A stretch of DNA of 8,226 nucleotides from Roseicyclus sp. (GCA_018401055.1 JAGYLB010000125.1:1-8226), one strand, 5' to 3'. Positions 1 to 6,930 are shown, counted from the stretch's first letter. Numbers and translations: made by a program. Notes: generated from the sequence alone by a model not told the origin.

Positions 1-627
1 CAGTTGAGCAGCCTGATCGCGCCGGTGGAATGGCGCCCCGAGAAGCGCAGTCACGCCAAGACACGCGCCACCATGGCCTTTACCCGCGCCGCGATCGACG
101 CCGGGCGGATCGGCGTCATCTTCCCCTCCGGCCGGCTGGCCAAGCGGCGCGGCCTGACCTTGCACGAAAGGCCATGGATGGCCTCGGCCGCGATGATCGC
201 GCGCAAGTTCGATCTGCCGGTGATCCCAGTGCATATCTCGGCGCGCAACTCGACCCTCTTCTATCTCTTCGACCTGATCCACCCCACCTTGCGCGACATC
301 ACCTTGTTCCACGAGACCCTCAACAAGCGGCGCGCGCCGTATCGCGTGACCATCGGTGCGCCGATCGCGGGTTCCGACCTGCCCGCCTGTTCCGAAACGG
401 CCATCGCCCGGCTGCGCGAAGCCACGCTGGCGCTGGGGCCCGCCCGCGGCTTGGCTTCGGTCCCGCAGGGACCGGGGCGCGGCGCGGTTTGCGCGCGATG
501 GCGCTGCCCGCGTCCCCCTGATCGCGGACGGGGCGCAAGAAGTCTGCGGGTCGCGAACAGGCCGCAAAATCTCCGGCACACTGCCCCTGCAATGTCCAAA
601 AACCGGCACAATCGCAGGCTCTTCTAA
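1..627 (+). CDS. Lysophospholipid acyltransferase (PlsC-like), 5' end outside window
   Basis: The 3' part of a membrane-associated acyltransferase that would move an acyl chain onto a lysophospholipid or related lyso-lipid during membrane lipid synthesis. The frame is open from the left edge, so the start and the HX4D catalytic motif lie upstream. What is visible is a glycine-rich FPSGR segment (about residues 39-43 of the visible part), matching the FPEG-type substrate-binding motif, then VIPVHI, then RNSTLFYLFDLIHPTLRDI and a LNKRRAPYRVTIGAPI stretch. The RNS-LFY and LNK...IG-PI pattern resembles the acyltransferase domain of 'putative hemolysin'/OlsA-like proteins more than housekeeping PlsC; this is from family memory. 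Family-like sequence ends near base 440 (LREATLALG). The last 60 or so residues are Arg/Pro-rich with less biased codons, so the true stop may lie earlier in another frame. The stop used here is TAA at 625-627. Confidence 0.8.
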   Translation, partial: QLSSLIAPVEWRPEKRSHAKTRATMAFTRAAIDAGRIGVIFPSGRLAKRRGLTLHERPWMASAAMIARKFDLPVIPVHISARNSTLFYLFDLIHPTLRDITLFHETLNKRRAPYRVTIGAPIAGSDLPACSETAIARLREATLALGPARGLASVPQGPGRGAVCARWRCPRPPDRGRGARSLRVANRPQNLRHTAPAMSKNRHNRRLF

Positions 628-631
628 CGGC

Positions 632-1042
632 ATGGAAAACAGATTTGACGCCCTCTTTCGTCCCGGCAACCTTGCGCTGAGCTTGACGGCCTTTGCCGGA
701 TTGACGCTGCTTGCCGCCTTGTTGTGGAATGTGGCTCCGAGCTTTGTGCTCCTGCTGCTCATCCCGGCGCTGGCGGTCAGCTTTTACCAGATTGTCCTGA
801 GCCCGGTTTACGGGCTCAGGATGGATGACGAACGGTTGACCGTGATGACCGAGGATGGCACCCGCGTGGTTCCATTTGAGGATATCGCCCATGTCCGCGT
901 CGCCGACGAAGGGCGCGCGTCCCGCGCCACGCTGGTGCTGAACGACGGCGACGAAGTGGCGATCCCCTTTGACATGCCGCCCGGTCAACTCGATCTCATC
1001 CGCGCCGTGACGGAACGCGGGATCCCGGTGCGCAGCACGTGA
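632..1042 (+). CDS. Two-helix membrane protein with PH-like cytoplasmic domain, function unknown
   Basis: A 136-residue protein. Residues about 12-33 (LALSLTAFAGLTLLAALLW) and 36-55 (SFVLLLLIPALAVSFYQIVL) are two adjacent hydrophobic helices joined by a very short turn. They are followed by a soluble tail of short alternating strands (YGLRMDDERLTVMTEDGTRVVPFEDIAHVRV ... ATLVLNDGDEVAIPF) and a closing helix. This order is like bacterial PH-domain (bPH/YdbT-type) membrane proteins, but the call rests on pattern only. The ATG lies 4 bases after the annotated acyltransferase stop, so co-transcription is likely. No good Shine-Dalgarno is visible, which suggests translational coupling or a different upstream gene end. 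It converges on the minus-strand transglycosylase gene with only 13 bases between the stops. No catalytic motif was seen. Confidence 0.72.
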   Translation: MENRFDALFRPGNLALSLTAFAGLTLLAALLWNVAPSFVLLLLIPALAVSFYQIVLSPVYGLRMDDERLTVMTEDGTRVVPFEDIAHVRVADEGRASRATLVLNDGDEVAIPFDMPPGQLDLIRAVTERGIPVRST

Positions 1043-1055
1043 TCGCAGCGGCCGG

Positions 1056-1975
1056 TCACTGCGCCGAGGCCAGCACGGCACCCAAAGGCGGTTGTGCCAG
1101 CGTTGGGGGCGTGGACGTCGGGCGAGGCACCGGGCGGGCGTTGATGCCTACGGCGGCGATCGGCTGGCTCATCGCGCCCAAAGCGTCGGGGCGCAGGATC
1201 GGGCGCACGCGTGGCAGGCAGTAATCCTGACCGCGCACCCAGTTGCGCATGTCCTCGCGTTTGCGGCTGGAATGAAACGGCCCCCAATCGGCAGCTACGC
1301 CGCGCATGCCATCGGCGACGACACCGTCGCGCGGAACGGTCACGGCCATGATCCGGATGCCGCAGCTCAGGTTTGCCGGCCCATCCAGCAGGGCCTCGCC
1401 GGTCTGCACCGCGCAATCGCGCCAGCGCGCCGTGCCCGGCGCGATCTGCACCAGCCCGAACCACCGCCCGCCACCGCCCACGGCCCGGGGGTTATGCGTG
1501 CTTTCGTGCCACGCCAAGGTCGATACGAGCCCTGCCCAGAAGGCGGCGCGCTGCGCTGGATCGGCCTGCGGATATCCGGGGCACCAGGCCGCGATGTCGC
1601 GGGGGACCACATCGAGAAGCGGCGCGCCATGGCTGCGCAGCGCCCCCATAACGGCACTCGTCCAGCGCGCGCCCGCGGATGATCATCCCACCTGAGCCGC
1701 GGTGTGGCCCAAGTCTCGCGCAGGCGCGGGCGCAGGCTGCTCACCGGGGCGAGCGGGCTGTGACTGTCAGGGGTATCGGCGGGACGTGGTCTGGGCAGAT
1801 GGGCCACAGGCGCCCGATCGGGGTCAAGAGCCACCTGTTCCATCGCGGCGATGGTGGCGACGACCGATCCCTCCGACGCGGCGGTCGAAGACAGGTCCTG
1901 TGCCGAGGCGATGGCCCCGGCTCCCGGCCCGAAAAGCACCAGTCCAAGAGCGATGAAAACGCCCGATCGCGGCAA
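1056..1975 (-). CDS. Secreted SLT-domain lytic transglycosylase-like protein, apparent frameshift near 1665-1685
   Basis: A predicted periplasmic peptidoglycan-cleaving enzyme. The start is read as TTG at 1975-1973 because GGAGG sits 6 bases upstream and the next codons give a signal peptide (SGVFIALGLVLFGPGAGAIASAQ). That frame gives about 100 residues of signal plus a Pro/Arg-rich linker and then loses family resemblance. The catalytic part lies in another frame and contains DVVPRDIAAWCPGYP, a probable catalytic Glu in WHESTHNP, GRWFGLVQI (the GLMQI-like SLT motif) and RGVAADWGP. It has four Cys matching the neighbouring paralog, plus a Pro-rich tail. Similarity to the paralog starts upstream of the only in-frame ATG (1649), at RWTSAVMGAL, while an in-frame TGA at 1685-1683 blocks extension. 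A shift between these points is needed: one lost base, or two gained, for example in the (GC)4 run at 1665-1672. It is either a sequence error or a decaying copy. An alternative CDS of 1056-1649 would lack export. Confidence 0.72.
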
Positions 1976-1979
1976 GCGT

Positions 1980-1986
1980 CTCCTCC
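1980..1986 (-). promoter_or_regulatory. Strong ribosome binding site that fixes a TTG start
   Basis: On the minus strand the bases just before the TTG at 1975 read GGGGAGGAGACGC, a near-ideal Shine-Dalgarno placed about 6 bases from the start codon. No ATG with a comparable site gives the signal-peptide frame, so this site decides the start of the downstream transglycosylase gene. Confidence 0.65.
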
Positions 1987-2024
1987 CCAGGTGGCGCACA
2001 CCGGGTGACCCTGCCCGCCAAAGG

Positions 2025-2046
2025 CGCGTTTGGCAAGAAAAACGCG
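2025..2046 (-). terminator. Hairpin between the two transglycosylase genes, weak terminator candidate
   Basis: CGCGTTT at 2025-2031 is the exact inverse complement of AAACGCG at 2040-2046, giving a 7-bp stem with an 8-base loop. It lies 18 bases past the stop of the lipoprotein gene in its direction of transcription and before the next gene. No long T-tract follows on the minus strand, so it may attenuate or stabilise the transcript rather than end it. An overlapping alternative (CCAAA...TTTGG, 2018-2033) could compete with it. Confidence 0.3.
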
Positions 2047-2051
2047 TGACC

Positions 2052-2063
2052 GACCCTAGGGTC
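2052..2063. promoter_or_regulatory. 12-bp perfect palindrome next to a stop codon
   Basis: GACCCTAGGGTC is a perfect 12-bp palindrome directly abutting the stop codon (2066-2064) of the upstream transglycosylase gene and about 77 bases before the TTG start of the next. It could be a dimeric repressor site or part of a small hairpin. Nothing in the window repeats it, so the role is a guess. Confidence 0.25.
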
Positions 2064-2654
2064 TCAGCCCTGACAGTAGGTCTGCTGGCTGACCCAGCCG
2101 CGAATTTCCTCGCGCTTTCTGGCCTGGCTCGGATGCAGCGGGCCCCAGTCGGCGGCCACACCACGCGTGCCTTCCGAGATCACTCCGTCGCGCGGAACGG
2201 TTGTGGCCCAGATCCTGAGCGCGCAGCTGACATTGGCCCCGCCATCGAGCAGCGCATTGCCGCTGGTCGCGTTGCACCCGTAATGCCGCGCCGTCGCAGG
2301 GCTGATCTGCACCAGCCCGAACCAGCGCCCGCCGCCACCCACGGCCTGCTCGTTCCAGGTGCTTTCGTGGCGCGCCAGAGCCGACAGAAGACCAAGCCAG
2401 AAGGCGGCCCGTTCATCCTCGGTGGCATCAGGGTAGCCGGGGCACCAGGCCTCGATATCCGCCGGAACGATGTCGGGCAGGATCGCGGCGTGGCTGTCGA
2501 GCGCGGCAAAGCCCACGGCCTCCCACTCATCCGATTGCGGGACATGGTCCCAAGCCATCGCGGTCGTCTCGAGCGTCCGCTCCGATGAAATCGCCCCGCA
2601 AGAGGACAGGATCAGACCGAGCCCGGTCAAGGCAGCAAAGCGGAAAGGCGACAT
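2064..2654 (-). CDS. SLT-domain lytic transglycosylase-like lipoprotein
   Basis: A 196-residue protein predicted to cut peptidoglycan glycan strands while anchored in the outer membrane. The ATG at 2654 was chosen because it starts a lipoprotein signal (MSPFRFAALTGLGLILSSC) with lipobox LSSC and Cys19. Residue +2 is Gly rather than Asp, which favours outer-membrane sorting. The frame is open further upstream, but that extension has no signal sequence. The mature part has CPGYP (71-75), the probable catalytic Glu97 in RHESTWNE, GRWFGLVQI (109-117), VPRDGV (153-158) and RGVAADWGP (164-172). Cys71, Cys127, Cys144 and Cys194 align with four Cys in the downstream paralog and could form two disulfides, as expected in the periplasm. 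The Shine-Dalgarno is weak. It is probably transcribed first, with the paralog 88 bases downstream. The exact enzymatic class is inferred from the E and GLVQI motifs only. Confidence 0.85.
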   Translation of the reverse strand: MSPFRFAALTGLGLILSSCGAISSERTLETTAMAWDHVPQSDEWEAVGFAALDSHAAILPDIVPADIEAWCPGYPDATEDERAAFWLGLLSALARHESTWNEQAVGGGGRWFGLVQISPATARHYGCNATSGNALLDGGANVSCALRIWATTVPRDGVISEGTRGVAADWGPLHPSQARKREEIRGWVSQQTYCQG

Positions 2655-2908
2655 GCGATGGGCAACCGTTTTTGGACCAGACGGCGTTGAGTGCCGCTGC
2701 CACAGCCAGCGGGCAAGCTTTTTGATGCGACCGCGCCGTTTTCGGCAAGCTCCCGCCGATCCGCTTGCCGCCTCCTTCCCCGGGCGGGGCGGGAAATCCG
2801 TAGCGCAAAACCACTGTTCTGTCGGGTTTCCCGCACCTGCGCCGCTTCCCTTGGGCCAGTAGGCTTCGGTCATGGTCTTGTGCCGTTGAAAACCGAACGG
2901 AGGTTCAG
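2655..2908. other. Divergent intergenic region between lipoprotein and RTX genes
   Basis: These 254 bases separate the starts of the minus-strand transglycosylase lipoprotein and the plus-strand RTX protein, so they should hold promoters for both directions. No convincing -35/-10 pair could be picked by eye. The sequence GGCAAGC occurs at 2712-2718 and again in the left arm of the inverted repeat at 2743-2770. GGAGG at 2899-2903 is the RTX ribosome binding site. No gene was supported here. Confidence 0.5.
2743..2770. promoter_or_regulatory. 8-bp inverted repeat in divergent promoter region, possible operator
   Basis: CGGCAAGC (2743-2750) and GCTTGCCG (2763-2770) are exact inverted repeats around a 12-base spacer. 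Their centres lie two helical turns apart, as in many dimeric-regulator sites. The location midway between two divergent genes makes an operator plausible, but a simple hairpin is equally possible. Confidence 0.3.
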
Positions 2909-4396
2909 ATGCCGATCCATCATCTCACCAACAACAACGACAGCCGTGGCTACGGCATCGGCAACGACACGGTCTTTGCCTATGGCGGCAACGACTACAT
3001 CTTCGGTGGTGGCGGCAATGATGCGCTCCACGGGATGGACGGTCGCGACACCCTCATCGGTGGCGATGGGTCGGACTGGATCGACGGGGGCAACGACCGG
3101 GACGTGATCTACGGTGGCGCGCCCGGCGGGGCCGATACCGGGTCCAACACGCTCTATGGAGGGTGGGGCGACGACATCATCTACGCGGGCAACCTCGGCG
3201 ATCTGATCGACGGCGGCCCTGACCAGGATGCGATCTATGGCGGGACCGGGAACGATACCATCTTCGGCGGCACGGGCAGCGACCTGATCGACGGCGGTGA
3301 CGGTAATGACAGCATCGAGGGCGGCGACGGGTTCGACAGCATCCTCGGCGGCGCAGGCAATGATGTCATCGACGGCGGCGCCTCGCGCGACACGATCCAC
3401 GGTGGCGGCGGCAATGACGCGATCCTCGGCGGCAGCGACAACGACCTCATCTACGGCAATGCCGGGCGGGACTCGCTCTTTGGAGAGTCCGGGAATGATA
3501 GTATCTACGGCGGGCTCGGCTCCGACCTGATCGATGGCGGCACGGGCAACGATTATCTCGACGGCGGCCGGGCCAATGACAGCATCTATGGCGGGCTTGG
3601 CAACGATACGATCTACGGCGGCGACGGCAACGACTACATCCAGTCCGGCGCCGGCAACGATCTGGTCTTCGGAGGCAACGGCAATGACACGGTGGACTCG
3701 TCGGGCGGCCGCGACACGATCTACACCGGCGACGGCGATGATCGGGTGACCCTTTATTCCTCCCCGGGCGAGGTGGGCCATTCCGAGGTATATCTCGGCG
3801 ACGGGAACGATCGTCTGCGGTCTTACGGTTTCGTTGACGATATCGCCGACGGCGGCAATGGAGATGACAATATCGCTTTGACACTCGGAAACAACATCGC
3901 TTTCGGCGGCGACGGCAACGACACCATTTCCGGTGGTGATCGCGCCCTGCTCGATGGTCAGATCGTCGCCAGCCTGGATATTCTGTTTGGCGGCGATGGT
4001 GACGATTTCATCAATGCCAGTGGCGGACACAACATCGTCGATGGTGGCGCAGGAAATGACACCATTTTGGCTTCAGGCCATATCGATGAGCTCGGTGGAA
4101 CCACGCGCATGAACGGCGGCACGGGCGACGACCGTCTGATCGGACTCGCGGGCGACGTGGACGAATTCGTCTTTACCCATGGCGTCCATTTCGGCAACGA
4201 CACGATCATCAATTTCGACGTCGGGATCGACCGCATCCAGATCGACACGTTCCAGAACGATCCCGTCTCCTTCGCTGTGTCGCAAGTCGGCCCGGGGACC
4301 TTCTTCATCGCGTTCACCGACAATTCGGGGACGATCTGGCTAGAGAACGTGACTGGCGGGGGCGCGTTCAACCCCGCCTGGATCGAATTCATCTGA
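2909..4396 (+). CDS. Calcium-binding RTX repeat protein
   Basis: A 495-residue acidic, Gly/Asp/Asn-rich protein expected to leave the cell through a type I (ABC) exporter and to fold outside on binding Ca2+. ATG at 2909 has GGAGG five bases upstream. There is no Sec signal peptide, as usual for RTX proteins. GGxGxDxxx nonapeptides begin at about residue 24 (YGGNDYIFGGGGNDAL) and run nearly unbroken to about residue 280. They then continue more sparsely to about residue 415, with spacer segments such as LLDGQIVASLDILFGG. The last 80 residues (DEFVFTHGVHFGNDTIINFDVGIDRIQI ... AWIEFI) form the typical C-terminal cap that carries the export signal. No protease, lipase, adhesin or toxin domain is present, so the protein is essentially a bare beta-roll. 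No exporter gene lies in the window. Role unknown; surface layer, matrix or calcium-binding functions are possible. Confidence 0.93.
   Translation: MPIHHLTNNNDSRGYGIGNDTVFAYGGNDYIFGGGGNDALHGMDGRDTLIGGDGSDWIDGGNDRDVIYGGAPGGADTGSNTLYGGWGDDIIYAGNLGDLIDGGPDQDAIYGGTGNDTIFGGTGSDLIDGGDGNDSIEGGDGFDSILGGAGNDVIDGGASRDTIHGGGGNDAILGGSDNDLIYGNAGRDSLFGESGNDSIYGGLGSDLIDGGTGNDYLDGGRANDSIYGGLGNDTIYGGDGNDYIQSGAGNDLVFGGNGNDTVDSSGGRDTIYTGDGDDRVTLYSSPGEVGHSEVYLGDGNDRLRSYGFVDDIADGGNGDDNIALTLGNNIAFGGDGNDTISGGDRALLDGQIVASLDILFGGDGDDFINASGGHNIVDGGAGNDTILASGHIDELGGTTRMNGGTGDDRLIGLAGDVDEFVFTHGVHFGNDTIINFDVGIDRIQIDTFQNDPVSFAVSQVGPGTFFIAFTDNSGTIWLENVTGGGAFNPAWIEFI
2981..3750 (+). repeat. In-gene array coding RTX nonapeptides
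   Basis: Degenerate coding repeats of about 27 bases (often GGCGGC...GGCAACGAC/GATC) encode tandem GGxGxDxxx units, each pair building one turn of a Ca2+-binding beta-roll. Units differ in codons and in the variable positions, so the array is old or diversifying rather than a recent expansion. One insertion, APGGADTGSNTLYGG at about 3118-3161, breaks the period. Confidence 0.85.
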
Positions 4397-4405
4397 AAGG
4401 GCAGC

Positions 4406-4421
4406 GGCGCAGAACTGCGCC
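4406..4421 (+). terminator. GC hairpin after RTX gene, possible attenuator
   Basis: GGCGCAGAACTGCGCC can form a 6-bp all-Watson-Crick stem with a GAAC loop, 10 bases after the RTX stop and 24 bases before the next start codon. No U-tract follows, so full Rho-independent termination is unlikely. mRNA 3'-end protection or partial attenuation between the two genes is a reasonable guess. Confidence 0.3.
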
Positions 4422-4445
4422 CCGTGATCCGAAAGGAGCTTCACC

Positions 4446-5183
4446 ATGCCGAACCGCTGGACCAGACCGACCCTGATCGCGCTGGCGCTCTGCGCCAGTG
4501 CCGCCCCCGCCACGGCCGAGATATTCCGCGGCTGCCGCGGCTGGATCACCATCGCTGCGGGGAGCGCGGGCGTCATGACACTGGCCGAACTTGACACCAG
4601 CGGGTTCTGCGAAAGGGTCGCCAATGCAACCCAGTGCCGCGAACGCGCACGAAACCGGATCACCTCCTGCGCCCAGGCGCTGGTGAACGACATGGACGGC
4701 AGCGCCCTGCCGCAGGAGTGCCAGCAGATCCGGCGCTCCGACACACGCGTCAACTGGTTCTACTGGGGCGGCGTCGATGACATCCCCTGGCCGTCCGCCC
4801 CCCCCAGCGGCTACGACCGTGTCGCCCGCCATGCGTGTTGCAGACCCGAAACGACGATGGAGGTCGTGACAATCGGTTTCCGCGCCCACTCGGCGGGGGA
4901 GAGAGGCTGCTATCGCAGGCAGCGCCTGATCGGCACCACCTTCGTCGGACCACCGGCAGAGCTCGAGGTGAACTGCGCCGCCGAGGTAGCGCGCGGCATC
5001 TGCGGCCCGGCCCCGGGCACTGCCGAGGGGCCGCCGCGCCCTCCCCGCCCCGCGCCAACCCGACCTCGCCCCCACCGCGCGCAAACCCGTCCAGCCCCCA
5101 CCGCGCGCAAAACCCGGGCGGCGGCGCGCTGCGACCCGCGGACTGATCCGTCTCCCCTTGCCCGGCAGGGCGGCCTGACCTAA
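4446..5183 (+). CDS. Secreted Cys-rich protein of unknown family
   Basis: A 245-residue protein not recognised as any family. ATG at 4446 has AGGAG seven bases upstream. Residues 1-24 form a Sec signal peptide (basic NRWTR, hydrophobic [10 protein letters not shown], cleavage after ATA). The mature part carries ten Cys before about residue 190 (GCRG, GFCE, TQCR, TSCA, QECQ, ACC, RGCY, VNCA, GICG), an even number suited to disulfide pairing in the periplasm or outside, and an aromatic stretch [14 protein letters not shown]. From about residue 192 it turns Pro/Arg-rich. Codon choice in that tail is poorer in this frame than in a neighbouring frame, which reads [15 protein letters not shown] and stops at 5146, so a small indel near 5000-5045 is possible. 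It follows the RTX gene by 49 bases on the same strand and may be co-transcribed with it. Function unknown. Confidence 0.75.
   Translation: MPNRWTRPTLIALALCASAAPATAEIFRGCRGWITIAAGSAGVMTLAELDTSGFCERVANATQCRERARNRITSCAQALVNDMDGSALPQECQQIRRSDTRVNWFYWGGVDDIPWPSAPPSGYDRVARHACCRPETTMEVVTIGFRAHSAGERGCYRRQRLIGTTFVGPPAELEVNCAAEVARGICGPAPGTAEGPPRPPRPAPTRPRPHRAQTRPAPTARKTRAAARCDPRTDPSPLARQGGLT
5058..5111 (+). repeat. Short direct repeat in Pro-rich tail
   Basis: The 18-mer GCCCCCACCGCGCGCAAA occurs twice, at 5068-5085 and 5094-5111, inside a roughly 27-base unit starting ACCCG. The two 18-mers are 26 bases apart, not a multiple of three, so the same DNA is read in different frames in the two copies. 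This suggests a one-base indel after duplication or in the sequence. Confidence 0.6.
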
Positions 5184-5215
5184 ACGATCCTCCGACGCCA
5201 GCCGGAGAGGCCCCC

Positions 5216-6731
5216 ATGCTCGACCTGACCTACCAGACCCCGAAACCCAAGGTGATCGCGGGCGCGAAGCACGACTGGGAACTGGTGATCGGCATGGAGG
5301 TGCATGCCCAGGTTTCCTCGAAATCCAAGCTCTTTTCCGGCGCCTCGACACAATTCGGGTCGGAACCCAATTCCAACGTCGCCTTCGTCGATGCAGGCAT
5401 GCCCGGCATGCTTCCCGTCATCAACGAGTTTTGCGTGGCGCAGGCCGTGCGCACGGGGCTGGGCCTCAAGGCGCAGATCAACCTGACCTCGGCCTTTGAC
5501 CGCAAGAATTACTTCTACCCCGACCTGCCGCAGGGCTACCAGATTTCGCAGCTCTATCACCCCATCGTGGGCGAGGGCGAGGTGCTGGTGGAACTGGGCG
5601 ACGGCACCGCGCGCGTGGTCCGCATCGAGCGCATCCATCTGGAACAGGATGCCGGCAAGTCGATCCACGACATGGACCCGGCCCTCTCCTTCGTCGACCT
5701 CAACCGCACCGGCGTGGCGCTGATGGAAATCGTCTCCCGCCCCGACATCCGCGGGCCCGAGGAGGCGGCGGCTTACGTCGCAAAACTCCGCCAGATCATG
5801 CTCTATCTGGGCACCTGCGACGGCAACATGCAAAACGGCAACCTGCGCGCCGACGTGAACGTCTCGGTCTGCCTGCCCGGCCAGTACGAGAAATATCAGG
5901 CGACGCAGGATTTCAGCCATCCTCGGCACGCGCTGCGAGATCAAGAACATGAACTCCATGCGCTTCATCCAGGCCGCCATCGAGTACGAGGCGCGCCGCC
6001 AGATCGCCATTCTGGAAGCAGGCGGCAAGATCGACCAGGAAACCCGCCTCTACGATCCCGACAAGGGCGAGACGCGGTCGATGCGCTCCAAGGAAGAGGC
6101 GCATGATTACCGCTATTTCCCCGACCCCGACCTGTTGCCGCTGGAAATCGAACAGGCCTGGGTCGACGACATCAAGGCCGCCCTGCCCGAACTGCCCGAC
6201 GCGAAAAAGGCCCGCTTCATCGGCGATTACGGCCTGTCGGAGTATGACGCGAGCGTCCTGACCGCCGACCTCGACGCCGCCCATTACTTCGAGGCCACGG
6301 TGGCCGAGGCAGGCGACGGCAAGCTGGCCGCCAACTGGGTCATCAACGAGCTCTTCGGCCGGTTGAAGAAGGAAGAGCACGACATCACCGCCTCGCCCGT
6401 GACCCCCGCCCAGCTTGGCGGCATCATCCGGCTGATCAAATCGGGCGACATCTCGGGCAAGATCGCCAAGGACCTGTTCGAGATCGTCTACACCGAAGGC
6501 GGCGACCCCGCCCGGATCGTCGAAGCGCGGGGGATGAAGCAGGTCACCGACACCGGCGCCATCGAGGCCGCCGTGGACGCCATTATCGCCGAGAACCCCG
6601 CCCAGGTCGAAAAGGCCCGCGCCAACCCCAAGCTTGCGGGCTGGTTCGTGGGCCAGGTGATGAAGGCCACGGAGGGCCGAGCCAACCCGGCGGCGGTGAA
6701 TGAGATCGTGACGGCGAAACTCGGCCTGTAA
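5216..6731 (+). CDS. gatB: Asp/Glu-tRNA amidotransferase subunit B, interrupted by one extra base at 5921-5922
   Basis: GatB of the GatCAB complex, which in the cytoplasm converts Glu-tRNA(Gln), and in many species Asp-tRNA(Asn), to the amidated form using ATP and ammonia from GatA. ATG at 5216 follows GGAGAGG. Frame one gives [46 protein letters not shown] and [17 protein letters not shown], ending in QATQDFSH. The protein then continues one frame over as [37 protein letters not shown] and the helical/YqeY-like tail to [31 protein letters not shown]. Removing one C from CATCCTC at 5918-5924 restores a single protein of about 504 residues, the usual length. As frame-broken, the upstream ORF would run on to 6106. 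Since Alphaproteobacteria normally depend on GatCAB, a base-call error is likelier than true loss. gatA and gatC are not in the window. Confidence 0.93.
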
Positions 6732-6765
6732 GGCCCGTTTCACGGTCACGATCCGTGCGCAGCAT

Positions 6766-6784
6766 CGTATCCTGAAAGGATGCG
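6766..6784 (+). terminator. Hairpin downstream of gatB, weak terminator candidate
   Basis: CGTATCCTGAAAGGATGCG folds into an 8-bp stem (one G-U pair) with a GAA loop, 34 bases after the gatB stop. It has no T-tract, so it may be a Rho-independent terminator of poor strength or only an mRNA end structure. The remaining intergenic sequence up to 6930 shows no gene or RNA that I can identify. Confidence 0.3.
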
Positions 6785-6930
6785 CGAGAGCGGCACCCGG
6801 TCGGGGTCTGTGCGCCCAGCCTCGCAAGCCCCTGAAAGCAGGCAATCCGGGGGACGCCGAAACCGCTTTTCCCCCTGTTGACCAGACGCCGCAAATCCCA
6901 TGTGATCGCTCAGGGACAGGGGATGCGCGC

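Noticed and set aside
1660..1690. Programmed ribosomal frameshifting in the second transglycosylase gene
   Set aside because: No X-XXY-YYZ heptamer or comparable slippery run was seen at the needed place, and other genes in the window have similar breaks, so error or decay is simpler.
2981..3750. Regularly spaced short repeats that could suggest a CRISPR-like array
   Set aside because: The period follows RTX nonapeptide codons with no conserved repeat/spacer alternation, and the whole stretch is one open coding frame.
2870..4030. A 386-codon open frame on the minus strand opposite the RTX gene
   Set aside because: It arises from the regular codon pattern of the RTX repeats. Its product is a monotonous Val/Ala/Ile/Asp repeat, and the plus-strand RTX signal and ribosome site are far stronger.
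5397..5412. GGCATGCCCGGCATGC near-palindrome in gatB
   Set aside because: It encodes the conserved AGMPGM segment, so the symmetry follows from amino acid and codon choice.
5180..6028. Minus-strand open frame of 282 codons across the gatB start
   Set aside because: It is antisense to unmistakable GatB motifs on the plus strand and is a by-product of high GC content.
6732..6930. A possible small RNA or tRNA in the gap after gatB
   Set aside because: No cloverleaf, promoter pair or strong terminator could be recognised; only one short hairpin is present.
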